The position numbers and the translations under genes are program-made. From Halorarius halobius (GTDB taxonomy: Archaea; Halobacteriota; Halobacteria; Halobacteriales; Haloarculaceae), in the NCBI RefSeq assembly GCF_024298865.1, contig NZ_CP101161.1, positions 3,679,175 through 3,743,174 on the forward strand: a stretch of 64,000 nucleotides of DNA, given 5' to 3'. Below, piece by piece: positions 8,661-17,109 of the stretch. The notes beneath the pieces are model-generated. The model had not been told where the DNA came from and ran no database searches. It saw nothing but the letters and a program-made list of their open reading frames with translations. Position 1 is the stretch's first letter, and every line of letters starts with the position of its first letter.

Positions 8661-9283
8661 TCGTAGTCGCCGCCGTAGCGCATCAGGAAGTACGCCAGCC
8701 CCAGCGTCGACGCCATGCCGATGACGGAGGCGATGCCGAGCGTGCGGGCGCTGTCCGGCACCGGCGGCGGGCCGGCGTCCGGCGCTGGCGTCGATATCTC
8801 CTCGACCACCTCGACGGTGCCGAGCATCCCCGCGGTCCGGTGGGGTTCACAGGCGTACTCGTAGGTGCCCAGCGTCTCGAACGTGTGGGAGTACTCGTAG
8901 CCGGTGTCGTACAGCGTGCTCGCGCCGCCCTCTGTGCCGCCCCAGTCGGCCCCCTCCGGCTGGGAGTCGACCACGATGTTGTGGCCGTCCGACTCCCAGA
9001 CGAAGTTGACGGTGCTTCCGGGGGTGACGGTGACCGTCTCCGGTTCGAACACGAGGTCCCCGCCCGGACCGACGATGACCTCCTTGGTTAGTCCGCCGCC
9101 GCCCGAGCCCCCGGGTGTAGCGGTCTCGTTGCCGCCGGGCGTCGAGGTGGTCGTGCTCGTCGTGTTCGTGGCGTTACCCTCCTGGGCCGCCGCGGATCCG
9201 GCGGCCGCGGAGGCCGCGGTCGCGCCGGTGGCCGCACGGAGGAACCCACGGCGACTGACCGACGACGTGTCGTCCGCGCTCAT
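8654..9283 (-). CDS. Halocyanin-like type 1 copper protein, Tat-exported and C-terminally membrane-anchored
   Basis: A 209-residue protein. It has a Tat signal (SRRGFLRAAT near residue 9), a Thr/Gly-rich linker, a plastocyanin-type domain (about residues 80-165) and a C-terminal helix (IASVIGMASTLGLAYFLM). Copper ligands are present: His in DGHNIVVDSQ, then Cys, His and Met in CEPHRTAGM. It should carry electrons on the outer face of the membrane. The start is ATG 9283; the longer open frame upstream lacks support. The copper domain is nearly identical, also at DNA level, to that of the halocyanin at 18329-18886. Confidence 0.9.
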   Translation of the reverse strand: MSADDTSSVSRRGFLRAATGATAASAAAGSAAAQEGNATNTTSTTTSTPGGNETATPGGSGGGGLTKEVIVGPGGDLVFEPETVTVTPGSTVNFVWESDGHNIVVDSQPEGADWGGTEGGASTLYDTGYEYSHTFETLGTYEYACEPHRTAGMLGTVEVVEEISTPAPDAGPPPVPDSARTLGIASVIGMASTLGLAYFLMRYGGDYDQ

Positions 9284-9356
9284 ACCCCGACGTTCGGAAC
9301 ACCCGCCCCTGAAGCTTCCGCTTTCGCCGGCCGTTGCCGCCTCCCGGTCCCGGCGG

Positions 9357-10412
9357 TCACAGCGTGTAGTCGGACCCGCCGCTCTCGGTCTCGAGGAACG
9401 CCACCGCGAGGTCGAGACACGCCCGTACGTCGTCGTGATGGACGGCTTCGGTGGGCGTGTGGAGATACCGGGTTGGAACCGAGATGGCGCCCGCGGGCTT
9501 GGCACCGCCGCGGAACTGCAGGCCGCCGGTGTCGGTGCCGCCCGTCGGCAGTATCTCCGGCTGGTGGGGGATCGACCGCTCGTCGGCGACCATCCGTAGC
9601 CGGCGGTTGAGCTTCGGGTTAGTGATACTCGAGGAGTCCTTCAGTTTGATGCCGGCACCCTCGCCGAGGCGGGTGACGTGCTCGCCGCTCTCGACGCCCG
9701 GCACGTCGTTGGCGACCGTGGTGTCGAGCGCCAGCACCACGTCGGCGTCCACGTCGACTCCGAGCGCCATCGCGCCGCGCAGGCCGACCTCCTCCTGTGC
9801 GGTCGCCGCGAAGTGGACCGTCACCTCCGGGTCGGTCAGCGCGCGGGCCGCCTCCACGAGCGCGAGCACCGACACGCGGTTGTCGAGCGACTTCCCGGTG
9901 ACGTGCTCGCCGACGCGTTCGGTCCGCTGGTCGGTCGTGACGAGGTCGCCGACGGCGACCCGCTCGTCGACCTCGGTGGCCGGCAACCCGAGGTCGACGC
10001 GGACGTCGGCAACCTCCTCGCTGGCGTCGAGGTCCTCGTCGTCGAGCGTGTGGACCGGCGGGCTCCCGATGACTCCCGGCAGGTCGCCGTCCTCGGCGTG
10101 GACCGTGACGCGCTGGGCTTTCAGCACGCGGGGGTCCCAACCCCCCAGCGGCTCCAGCCCCAGGAAGCCGTCGTCGACGTGGCTGACCATGAACCCGATT
10201 TCGTCCATGTGGGCCGCGACGAGCACCTCCGTGTCGCCGCCGTCGACGGTGCCGACGACGTTGCCCATCGCGTCCGAGCGGAGGCGGTCGACTTCCGGGG
10301 CGAGTTCCCGGCGCACGACCTCGCGTACCCGGTCCTCGTAGCCGGGGACGCCGCTCGTCTCGGTCAACTCCACCAGCAACTCGTAGTCGAACGGAAGGTC
10401 GTCACCGTGCAT
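9357..10412 (-). CDS. M42-family metalloaminopeptidase / endoglucanase-like peptidase
   Basis: A 351-residue M42 peptidase (TET-type aminopeptidase family). Metal-binding landmarks are visible: AAHMDEIGFMV (His/Asp-region), LDNRVSV containing a bridging Asp, the catalytic AQEEVGLRGA, LALDTTVA, and HTPTEAVHHDD near the end for the last His ligand. The family forms large cytosolic assemblies that trim N-terminal residues from peptides. A box (AGCGTTTATGCC on this strand, about 10430-10443) sits 27 nt before ATG 10412. Specificity is not readable. Confidence 0.93.
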   Translation of the reverse strand: MHGDDLPFDYELLVELTETSGVPGYEDRVREVVRRELAPEVDRLRSDAMGNVVGTVDGGDTEVLVAAHMDEIGFMVSHVDDGFLGLEPLGGWDPRVLKAQRVTVHAEDGDLPGVIGSPPVHTLDDEDLDASEEVADVRVDLGLPATEVDERVAVGDLVTTDQRTERVGEHVTGKSLDNRVSVLALVEAARALTDPEVTVHFAATAQEEVGLRGAMALGVDVDADVVLALDTTVANDVPGVESGEHVTRLGEGAGIKLKDSSSITNPKLNRRLRMVADERSIPHQPEILPTGGTDTGGLQFRGGAKPAGAISVPTRYLHTPTEAVHHDDVRACLDLAVAFLETESGGSDYTL

Positions 10413-10596
10413 AGCCAGCGTCGGGGACGGGCGGGCATAAACGCTGGCGGTCGTGGCGAGCAGGCGACGCGTGGGGTGTCTCGGCCGGCGCGTCGCGCCA
10501 CCGCCGGGACCGGGCCGAGCCCTCGAGTCAGGTCACGCGACGGGTGGTTCGCTCTCGTATATAAACGTCGGCCCACCACCGGCGACGCGACGGGCG
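10413..10596. promoter_or_regulatory. Intergenic region with two TATA-like boxes
   Basis: The proximal box at about 10430-10443 fits the start of the M42 peptidase. A second, stronger box (TATATA core, about 10556-10566) lies about 150 nt upstream of the peptidase and only 30 nt from the end of the prenyl synthase gene. It could give a long leader, a short noncoding RNA on the minus strand, or transcription on the plus strand. I see no ORF, tRNA or obvious structured RNA here. Confidence 0.4.
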
Positions 10597-11658
10597 TTAC
10601 ACGTTCCGGTCGACGACGAACTCGGTGAACGCGGCCAACTGCTCGGCGTTCTCCTCGCGGAGGTCCGCGTCCGCGAGATGGTCACGCGCGCTGGCCGCGA
10701 GTTCGAGCGCCGTCTCGCGGGCGTACTCGACGGCGTCGGCCTCGCGCATGATGTCGATGGCCTCCAGCACGTCCTCGTCGGTGTTGTCGTCGGCCCACAG
10801 AATCTCCTCGAGGCGGGCGACGTCCTCGGCGGGCGCCGTCTCGGCGGTGTGGATGGCCATCAGGGTCTTTTTCCCCTCGCGGATGTCGTTGCCCATTCCC
10901 TTGCCGAACTCGCCCCCGTGGTCCGCCGCATGTTCGACGTCGAGGATGTCGTCGGCTATCTGAAACGCGATGGCCATCCGCTCGGCGTAGGCGGCGACGG
11001 CGTCCTCGTCCTCGCGACTGTCGGTGACGATGGCCGCGAGGCGGGCGACGATGCGCCCGAGACAGCCGGTCTTGCAGGCACACATCTCCAGATACTGCGC
11101 CTCGTCGACGCGTATCTCGCGTTCGTTGTGCCAGTAGATGTCCATCCCCTGTCCGAGATGCGTGCGGTTCAGTTCGTACATCAGCATCTCGTAGGCCGCC
11201 AGCCGCGTCTCCGCATCGAGGTCCGCGGGGTTCCGGGTGATGACCTTCAGCGGCAGGAAGTACATCGCGTTGCCGGCGTTGAGCGCCACGTCGGCGCCGT
11301 ACTCGTGGTGGAGCGCGGGCTCCCCCCGGCGCATCGAGGCGCCGTCCTCCACGTCGTCGACGATGATGGTACCGTTGTGGAGTATCTCCGGGATGGCGGC
11401 GTACGGCAGGTAGTCGTGTGGGTCCTCACCGAACCCCTCGACGAGCAACAGACAGACGATGGCGCGCCAGCGCTTTCCTCCACGATCGAGCAGGTCCCAG
11501 ATGGGGTCGGCCAGCGCACGCTGGACCGCGTCCGGGTCGTAGGTGTACGAGGGGTCACCGAAGAACGCCGCGAGGTAGTCGTCGTCGACGTCGCGGGGGA
11601 GCAGTCCGGCTATCGCCTCGTCGACCACCGGCCGCCACTCCTCGAGAACCTCGCGCAT
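10597..11658 (-). CDS. idsA: Polyprenyl (geranylgeranyl/geranylfarnesyl) diphosphate synthase
   Basis: A 353-residue all-alpha prenyltransferase making C20 or C25 chains for archaeal lipids and carotenoids. The first aspartate-rich motif is in TIIVDDVEDGASMRRGEPA and the second in QIADDILDVEH, with GNDIREGKKTL after it. GGKRWRA near residue 60 gives the diphosphate-binding GGKR. The residues before the first motif set chain length but cannot be interpreted safely by eye. The gene stands alone, divergent from the M28 peptidase with a 95-nt spacer. Confidence 0.93.
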   Translation of the reverse strand: MREVLEEWRPVVDEAIAGLLPRDVDDDYLAAFFGDPSYTYDPDAVQRALADPIWDLLDRGGKRWRAIVCLLLVEGFGEDPHDYLPYAAIPEILHNGTIIVDDVEDGASMRRGEPALHHEYGADVALNAGNAMYFLPLKVITRNPADLDAETRLAAYEMLMYELNRTHLGQGMDIYWHNEREIRVDEAQYLEMCACKTGCLGRIVARLAAIVTDSREDEDAVAAYAERMAIAFQIADDILDVEHAADHGGEFGKGMGNDIREGKKTLMAIHTAETAPAEDVARLEEILWADDNTDEDVLEAIDIMREADAVEYARETALELAASARDHLADADLREENAEQLAAFTEFVVDRNV

Positions 11659-11753
11659 GTCACCTCGGTGTCCGGCGGGGGGTAAAACGCTTGCGTGCCG
11701 CGACTCGGCGACCGGCCCGAAACCACTTTCCTGCCGGCCGTCGGCGGACCCGT

Positions 11754-13058
11754 ATGGACTGGATCGGCGAGACGTTCACCTCCGAGGTCGGCTGGAGCCA
11801 TCTCGAGACGCTGGTCGACATCGGGGACCGGATGGCCGGCTCCGACGGCGAACTGCAGGCGGCCCGGGCCACGCGCCGCGCGCTGGCCGAGCACGCGGAC
11901 GACGCGTGGCTGGAGGAGTTCGACATCCAGGGGTGGACCCGCGGGTCGTCGGCCATCGAGGCCGGCGACGAGCGACTCGACTGCATCGCACTCCCCCGGT
12001 CTCCCGGCGAGTCGGTCACCGCGGAGTTCGTCGACCTCGGCTACGGGCTCCCGGACGACTTCAAGGAGGCCGACCTGGAGGGGAAGGTGGTGATGTGCGC
12101 CTCGAACGTCCCCTCGTGGTACGACCGCCTCGTCCACCGACGCGAGAAGTACTACCACGCCGTCGAGGCCGGCGCCGCGGTGTTCGTGTTCCGCAACCAC
12201 GTCGAGGGCTGTCTCGCACCGACCGGGAGCGTCGGTACCGAGGCCCGACCAGTCGGGGACATCCCCGCGGTGGGCGTCTCGAAGGAGGTGGGGACGCGGC
12301 TGGCGCGCCGCCACGACGGCGAGTCAGTGACCGTCTCGGTCGAGGCCGCGACCCACGACGCCACCTCCCAGAACGTCCACGCGACGCTGGGCGGGGACGG
12401 CGACGCCGACGAGCGCGTGCTGGTGACGAGCCACGTCGACGCCCACGACATCGCGGAGGGGGCCGTGGACAACGGCGCCGGGACGGCGATGGTCGTGGAA
12501 CTCGCGCGGGTGCTCGCGGCGCGCCGCGACGACCTCGAGACGCCCGTGGAGTTCGTCTGCTTCGGCGCCGAGGAGGTCGGACTGGAGGGGTCGGAGCATC
12601 TCGCCGACGCGGTCGACCCCGAGCGCGTGAAAGCAGTCGTGAACAACGACGGCGTCGTCCGGGGGCGCGACCTCGCGGCGTACAGCCACGGGTTCCCCGA
12701 GTTGCGCGCCGCGGCCGAGCGGGTGAGCGACCGCCTCGACCACCCCATCACGGTGACGCCCGAGCACGGTCCCCACAGCGACCACTGGCCGTTCGTCGAG
12801 CGGGGACTCCCGGGCTACCACCTCCACTCGGAGACCGGCGACGAGGGGCGCGGCTGGGGGCACACCCGCGCGGACACGCTCGACAAACTGGAGAAGCGGA
12901 ACTTCCGCGAGTTGGCTATCGTGCTGGCGGAACTCGTGGTGGAGGTTGCCAGCGACCGGACGGCCGCCGACCACCGCGACACCGACGCCATCGCCCGCGA
13001 ACTCGAAGCGCAGGACCTCGCGGAAGGGATGAAGGTGACCGGCGACTGGCCGTACTAG
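11754..13058 (+). CDS. M28-family zinc peptidase (aminopeptidase-like) with inserted PA-type domain
   Basis: A 434-residue protein. The start is ATG 11754, 27 nt after an AT-rich CCACTTTCC box. Zinc ligands of M28 are visible: HVDAHDIAEGAVDNGAG (His and Asp), CFGAEEVGLEGSEH (Glu-Glu), VNNDG and a final HSDHWPF/YHLHSE histidine region. Residues about 60-190 carry a protease-associated-like insertion (VVMCASNVPSWYDRL). There is no signal peptide, so it is probably cytosolic. It converges with the HalOD1 gene by a 4-nt overlap. Confidence 0.9.
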   Translation: MDWIGETFTSEVGWSHLETLVDIGDRMAGSDGELQAARATRRALAEHADDAWLEEFDIQGWTRGSSAIEAGDERLDCIALPRSPGESVTAEFVDLGYGLPDDFKEADLEGKVVMCASNVPSWYDRLVHRREKYYHAVEAGAAVFVFRNHVEGCLAPTGSVGTEARPVGDIPAVGVSKEVGTRLARRHDGESVTVSVEAATHDATSQNVHATLGGDGDADERVLVTSHVDAHDIAEGAVDNGAGTAMVVELARVLAARRDDLETPVEFVCFGAEEVGLEGSEHLADAVDPERVKAVVNNDGVVRGRDLAAYSHGFPELRAAAERVSDRLDHPITVTPEHGPHSDHWPFVERGLPGYHLHSETGDEGRGWGHTRADTLDKLEKRNFRELAIVLAELVVEVASDRTAADHRDTDAIARELEAQDLAEGMKVTGDWPY

Positions 13059-13324
13059 CGAACCCGTATCTCGCCGTCCCCCTCGACGACGACGGTCCGT
13101 GATTCGACCTCGAACGAGAGCGTCCAGTCGGTGCCGCCGTGCCGGTGGAGCGCCTCGACGGCGTCGAGGTCGACCGCCTCGTACAGCGCGAGGTCGGTTG
13201 CGTCCCGTCCGGTGGCGGCCGCGACGGCCTCCGCTATCAGCGTGCCCAGCGGCACGTCCGGGTCGTCGAATCGCCGTGTGCTCTCTCCCTCCTGCACGCG
13301 AGCATCGATGGTTACAGCGCCCAT
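13055..13324 (-). CDS. Stand-alone HalOD1 output domain protein
   Basis: An 89-residue protein that consists of only a HalOD1-like domain: an N-terminal strand, PDVPLGTLIAEAVAAATGRD-type helix, a LALYEAVDLDAVEAL segment and two final strands ending in GEIRVR. HalOD1 is known as a haloarchaeal output domain often fused to receiver or sensor modules. Here there is no sensor, so it may act in trans; this is inference. The start is ATG 13324 (a TTG at 13339 is possible). Confidence 0.75.
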   Translation of the reverse strand: MGAVTIDARVQEGESTRRFDDPDVPLGTLIAEAVAAATGRDATDLALYEAVDLDAVEALHRHGGTDWTLSFEVESRTVVVEGDGEIRVR

Positions 13325-13381
13325 ACCTGTCGGTGCCAACGTTGTGGGTAATGAACGTTCGTCAGACGCCCGTCGGACGGC

Positions 13382-13822
13382 TCAGACGATGCCGTTCCAG
13401 ATGGGCGCGACGATGAAGAACAGCGTCTGGTAGGCGATGTACGCGAGCGCCAGAAGCGATGCGGCGATGGCGCCCTTCGGGCGTTCGAGGTCCACGCCGC
13501 GGCGCACCTCCACCTGTCGGGACTCGAACTCGAACAGGTCGGTGATGAACACGCCGAGGAAGAGGGTGGCAAACACCATCCCGCCGTGCTGGTGGACCGT
13601 GAGGTAGTAGAACGACCCGACGACGAGCAGGACGTTCGTGCCGACCCGAAGCGGGTGCCGCGAGAGGTCCGTCCAGTCGCCCGACTCCGCCTGCTGTTGG
13701 TGCTGTTTGAACTCGAGGGCTCGCCCGGCGATGTTGACGACCAGAAGCGCCAACAGCACGTACGCGATGTAGGGGGCGAGAATCGCGTCGATGGGTCCGA
13801 ACAGCGACACGAACGGTTCCAT
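13382..13822 (-). CDS. Conserved haloarchaeal membrane protein of the bc-complex cluster (DUF7313-like)
   Basis: A 146-residue protein with about four membrane segments (LAPYIAYVLLALLVVNI, LRVGTNVLLVVGSFYYL, MVFATLFLGVFITDLF, AIAASLLALAYIAYQ). Two His residues lie in helix-flanking HQHGG, and EFKQHQQQAESGDW lies in a cytoplasmic loop. There is no known domain by eye. I recall it as a DUF family that is syntenic with cytochrome bc genes in haloarchaea. It is the last gene of the leftward group, so it may be a complex accessory or assembly factor. Confidence 0.72.
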   Translation of the reverse strand: MEPFVSLFGPIDAILAPYIAYVLLALLVVNIAGRALEFKQHQQQAESGDWTDLSRHPLRVGTNVLLVVGSFYYLTVHQHGGMVFATLFLGVFITDLFEFESRQVEVRRGVDLERPKGAIAASLLALAYIAYQTLFFIVAPIWNGIV

Positions 13823-13874
13823 ACCCGAGTCTCCGTACCTGTCCCATTAAGACCTTTCCAATTCGACGGCCACC

Positions 13875-14627
13875 CTACCCGAAGACGCCGTAGCTCTCGG
13901 GCACCACCGCGAGGGAGACGGTGTCGTCGCGTGCGACCCGCACCGTCTCGCCGGGGACGACCGCACCGGCCGTCCGGTCGTCGGCGAGCAACTCGACGGG
14001 CGTCTCGTCGCGCTCGACGGTGAGTTCGACGCCGTCCATCGGGAGCACCCAGTCGTCCTGGTCGGTGGCGAACGGCGACACCGGTACCACCGAGAGGACG
14101 TCCGCGCCGGGGCGAACGACCGGACTGCCGGCCGCGCCCGCGTACCCCTGGGAGCCGGCGGGCGTTGCGACGACCACGCCGTCGGCACGGAACCGGCCGA
14201 CCCGTTCGCCGTCAAACCGGACGGTGTACTCGGAGATGCGGGCCGGTTCGGCGGTCACGAGCATCACGTCCTGGAGCGCGCGGGCCGTCCCCAGCGGCGA
14301 CTCGACGGCCAGCACCGGGTAGTCGACCGACTCGAACTCCCCCTCGACCAGCCGCTCGACGGCCGGGGCGACCGCCATCCCCGGCACGGACCGCACGGCA
14401 CGACCCGACTCCACGGGTAGTATCGGCGCGGTGACGCCCGCGCGTACCGCCGCCAGCAGGCCTGCCTCGCCGATGGCGACCACGACCGCCGCGTCAGTTG
14501 CCGCGACGGTGCGGGCGTCGGCAACCTTCGGACGGCCGCCGGCACGCTCGACGGCCGCCACGACCGCCTCGTGGTCGCCGACCACCCCGACCGTCGGCAC
14601 CGTCCGGTTCCCGCTCATCACCGGCAT
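13875..14627 (-). CDS. Degenerate NAD kinase-like protein
   Basis: A 250-residue protein with the two-domain layout of NAD kinases (PpnK). The C-terminal beta-sandwich is recognisable: GVVVATPAGSQGYAGAAGSPVV matches the TPTGSTAYS--AGGP motif and SVVPVSPF follows, as in the family. The N-terminal ATP/NAD motif GGDGT is missing: at residues 50-58 the sequence is VAIGEAGLL. The catalytic Asp is therefore absent, so kinase activity is doubtful. The start is ATG 14627 (ATG 14618 also fits). It lies between two small membrane protein genes of the bc cluster. Binding of NAD(P) as a sensor is a possibility. Confidence 0.8.
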   Translation of the reverse strand: MPVMSGNRTVPTVGVVGDHEAVVAAVERAGGRPKVADARTVAATDAAVVVAIGEAGLLAAVRAGVTAPILPVESGRAVRSVPGMAVAPAVERLVEGEFESVDYPVLAVESPLGTARALQDVMLVTAEPARISEYTVRFDGERVGRFRADGVVVATPAGSQGYAGAAGSPVVRPGADVLSVVPVSPFATDQDDWVLPMDGVELTVERDETPVELLADDRTAGAVVPGETVRVARDDTVSLAVVPESYGVFG

Positions 14628-14702
14628 CTCGCTTTCGGCCGGCAAAAGGGTGCGGGATACGCGCCGCTGTCCGGTGGCGAAACGGAGGAGGAACGCGTGG
14701 CG

Positions 14703-14978
14703 TTACTCGGGGATCTCGGGCTCGTCGCGGTACGCCTCGAGCGCCTTGCGATACATCGGGATGACCATCACGAACGTGAGGAACCCGAGGACGGCGAACC
14801 AGAAGAACGCGTCCTTCAGGATGAGGGCCATGGCGTCGTAGATGGTGCCCGAGGAGGTACACTCGCCGATGAGCTGTGCCCCCTCGAAGCTCGGCGTACA
14901 GTACCAGCCCGCAAGCGTCATCCACGCGAGCCCCGCGGTGACGAGGATGCCGAAGCCCTTGGCGAATTCGTCAGCCAT
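14703..14978 (-). CDS. Small two-helix membrane protein of the bc-complex cluster (DUF7314-like)
   Basis: A 91-residue protein with an N-terminal helix (FGILVTAGLAWMTLAGWY), a loop with two Cys (CTPSFEGAQLIGEC) and a second helix (AFFWFAVLGFLTFVMVIPMY), then a polar tail. The paired cysteines in the extracellular-side loop could form a disulfide; this is inference. It is conserved next to cytochrome bc genes in my recollection of haloarchaeal genomes. The function is unknown. Confidence 0.72.
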   Translation of the reverse strand: MADEFAKGFGILVTAGLAWMTLAGWYCTPSFEGAQLIGECTSSGTIYDAMALILKDAFFWFAVLGFLTFVMVIPMYRKALEAYRDEPEIPE

Positions 14979-15056
14979 TATCCGAGCGTTGGTCAGCCGC
15001 GTCTTTAGGTTTTCCCATCCCGACCGGCCGGCCGGGTGGCTGGCTCCCCGGCCGGC

Positions 15057-15413
15057 TCACCCCTTCATCATCCCCTCGGCCTTGAACCGCGTGCCGAGGA
15101 CGTAGACGACGATGCCGGCACCCAGGAAGACGAACCCGAGGATACCCACCGCGAAGCTCAGACTGCCCGCCGAGACGCTGAGGCCGACCGCGGACAGAAG
15201 CGAGACGAGCGCGCGTCGGACGAGGCTCCCCTGAATCGTCGCCGCGTCGAACATGGCAAAGGCGAGCATCACGAACACGACGGCGAACAGCGTCGAGAAC
15301 ACGGTGACGGACTTGTACACGTCCAGCGGCACCTCGACGTTGCGCCCGCCCGGCCCCGCTCCGGCCGCCGGGTCGCCCTCCTCGCCGGCGTCCGGAGGCT
15401 CGCTGTCGGTCAT
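15057..15413 (-). CDS. Two-helix membrane protein of the bc-complex cluster (DUF7315-like)
   Basis: A 118-residue protein. The first 30 residues are acidic and Gly/Pro-rich (PPDAGEEGDPAAGAGPGG). Two helices follow (SVTVFSTLFAVVFVMLAFAMF and SFAVGILGFVFLGAGIVVYV), ending in a basic tail (LGTRFKAEGMMKG). No known catalytic motif is present. It is transcribed with its neighbours toward 13382; a 95-nt gap separates it from the cytochrome b C-terminal subunit, so a separate promoter is possible. Confidence 0.72.
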   Translation of the reverse strand: MTDSEPPDAGEEGDPAAGAGPGGRNVEVPLDVYKSVTVFSTLFAVVFVMLAFAMFDAATIQGSLVRRALVSLLSAVGLSVSAGSLSFAVGILGFVFLGAGIVVYVLGTRFKAEGMMKG

Positions 15414-15509
15414 CGTCGGAGGAAGGGGCGCGAGGAACTTGACTCCCGCGTTCGCGGGCTCGAACTGACGCGGCGCTGTGAGGGGAGAAACGAGCGGAAC
15501 GGTGGGGCG

Positions 15510-16271
15510 TTACTTCGGCGGCCGGAGCCGGTAGTAGCGCCGGTTGAGTTCGAACATGTACCCCTCCCGCATCGACTTGAACACGGCGTAGCTGATGAAC
15601 GCCGTCACCAGCGGGAGCAGGAATGACAGGTCGAACAGTAGCTTCGAGTCCATCGGGATGAGGTTCTTCACCGCCAGCGCGGCGATGGTGATGGAGAACA
15701 CGACGCCGCCGACGCCGACGGCCGCCCAGAACGGCTGTTCGACCGGCCGGCGGGCGGACCCCTTGTTGAGGAACGGGACGACGGCGATGGCGCCGACGAC
15801 GACCAGGTTGGCGAGCACGCCGTACGTCTGGTCGGCCATGAGCTTGCTACCGCCCAGCAACGCGATTTCGGGGTTGAGCGGGCCGAGCTTTAGCAGACCG
15901 AACGACCAGTAGAGATACCAGTCCGGCAGGATGATGGCCGGCGTCTGGTTGCCGTTCGCCGGCGCCGCGATGTGGGGCGGGAGGCTCGCGGCAAGGAAGA
16001 TTATCATGCCCACGAAGAACGACGTGAGCGCGAGGTTCCGGACCATCTCGTGGGGCCACGCCGGGAACGCGAGCACGTCGCGCTCGACGTAGTCGGACTC
16101 CACGCGGAGGTCCTGGTCCTCGCGGCGGGCGCGCTCGAAGTACTCGTAGGTCAGCCGGGGGAGCCCCTCGGTGCGCTCCTTGCGCTCGCTCCAGGTGGGG
16201 GTCTCGTCGTCCGGCGGGACGATGCCGGTGCCGTCCGCGGCGATTTCCGTGTCGTTGTTGTCGTCGGTCAT
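15510..16271 (-). CDS. Cytochrome b C-terminal subunit of the bc complex (PetD-like)
   Basis: A 253-residue protein equivalent to subunit IV or the C-terminal half of cytochrome b. The quinol-oxidation signature appears as PDWYLYWSFGLLKLGPLN (about residues 115-132), corresponding to PEWY/PDWY. The N-terminal 80 residues are hydrophilic, longer than in plant PetD. About three to four helices follow, including the helix AAVGVGGVVFSITIAALAV. It works with the N-terminal cytochrome b (ATG 17070) and the Rieske protein to oxidise quinol. Only four bases separate it from the upstream gene. Confidence 0.92.
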   Translation of the reverse strand: MTDDNNDTEIAADGTGIVPPDDETPTWSERKERTEGLPRLTYEYFERARREDQDLRVESDYVERDVLAFPAWPHEMVRNLALTSFFVGMIIFLAASLPPHIAAPANGNQTPAIILPDWYLYWSFGLLKLGPLNPEIALLGGSKLMADQTYGVLANLVVVGAIAVVPFLNKGSARRPVEQPFWAAVGVGGVVFSITIAALAVKNLIPMDSKLLFDLSFLLPLVTAFISYAVFKSMREGYMFELNRRYYRLRPPK

Positions 16272-16275
16272 GGTA

Positions 16276-17070
16276 TCAGTGCGGTTCCGCGATGCCCTGC
16301 ATCCAGACGATGCCGATGTGGATGGCGATGAGTGCGGTCGTGATGAACGGCAGGAAGAACACGTGCAGGATGTACATCCGCATCAGCGTCGCCTGCCCGA
16401 GCGTGTACCCACCGAACAGTAGCTGTGCGACCCACTCGCCCGCGATGGGGATGGACAGCGCCATGTTGACGCCGATGGTCCCCGCCCAGTAGGCGAGCTG
16501 GTCCCACGGGAGCAGGTAGCCGGTGTAGCCGAACACCATCGTCACCGAGATGAGGATGATGCCGATTATCCAGTTCAGCTCCCGCGGCTCCTTGTACGCG
16601 CCCGTGAAGTAGACGCGGAGCATGTGGAGGAACACCGCCGCCGTCATTACCTGTGCGGACCAGCGGTGGAGGCTCCGCAGGAAGAAGCCGAACCGCATCT
16701 CCGTCATCAGGAACGTGATGGAGTTGTACGCGGTGGAGGGGTCGCCCGCCGTCGCCGGCGAGTAGTAGAACCCCAGGAGCGCGCCCGATATGGCCGCCAC
16801 CACGTACGCGATGGTACTGAACGACCCCAACGCGTACAGCGGGTACCAGTACCAGAACTTGTTGTCCAGGTTGTACTGTTCGGTGTGGCTCTTCGGCATC
16901 TGCATGTTGACCTTGTAGTAGAGGTCCTCGAGCAGTTCGAGGTAGTCGACAAGGCGCAGACGCTTGTCGAGCCACATCAGGGTGGTGAGATACGCCGTCT
17001 CGACGGGGGTGAGGTCCCGCTCCTTCATCCACCCTTCGTGGTCGTGTTCGTCCTTGCGTTCGAGACTCAT
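16276..17070 (-). CDS. Cytochrome b N-terminal subunit (diheme, PetB-like)
   Basis: A 264-residue membrane protein with the four heme-ligand histidines in two helices: HRWSAQVMTAAVFLHMLRVY (two His 14 apart) and ILHVFFLPFITTALIAIHI (two His 14 apart). A Gly-rich segment (AAISGALLGFYYSP) resembles helix A. A soluble N-terminal region of about 95 residues contains YLTTLMWLDKRLRLVDYLELL. It is the two-heme core of the quinol:halocyanin oxidoreductase. It lies between the Rieske gene and the C-terminal subunit. Confidence 0.94.
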   Translation of the reverse strand: MSLERKDEHDHEGWMKERDLTPVETAYLTTLMWLDKRLRLVDYLELLEDLYYKVNMQMPKSHTEQYNLDNKFWYWYPLYALGSFSTIAYVVAAISGALLGFYYSPATAGDPSTAYNSITFLMTEMRFGFFLRSLHRWSAQVMTAAVFLHMLRVYFTGAYKEPRELNWIIGIILISVTMVFGYTGYLLPWDQLAYWAGTIGVNMALSIPIAGEWVAQLLFGGYTLGQATLMRMYILHVFFLPFITTALIAIHIGIVWMQGIAEPH

Positions 17071-17109
17071 GTGCTCCCCTCGTGGGTGGGTGTGTCGTAC
17101 TCCATCCTC

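Noticed and set aside
10364..10579. A 71-residue minus-strand ORF upstream of the M42 peptidase
   Set aside because: Composition is Arg/Pro-rich, it overlaps the peptidase start in another frame and has no conserved pattern.
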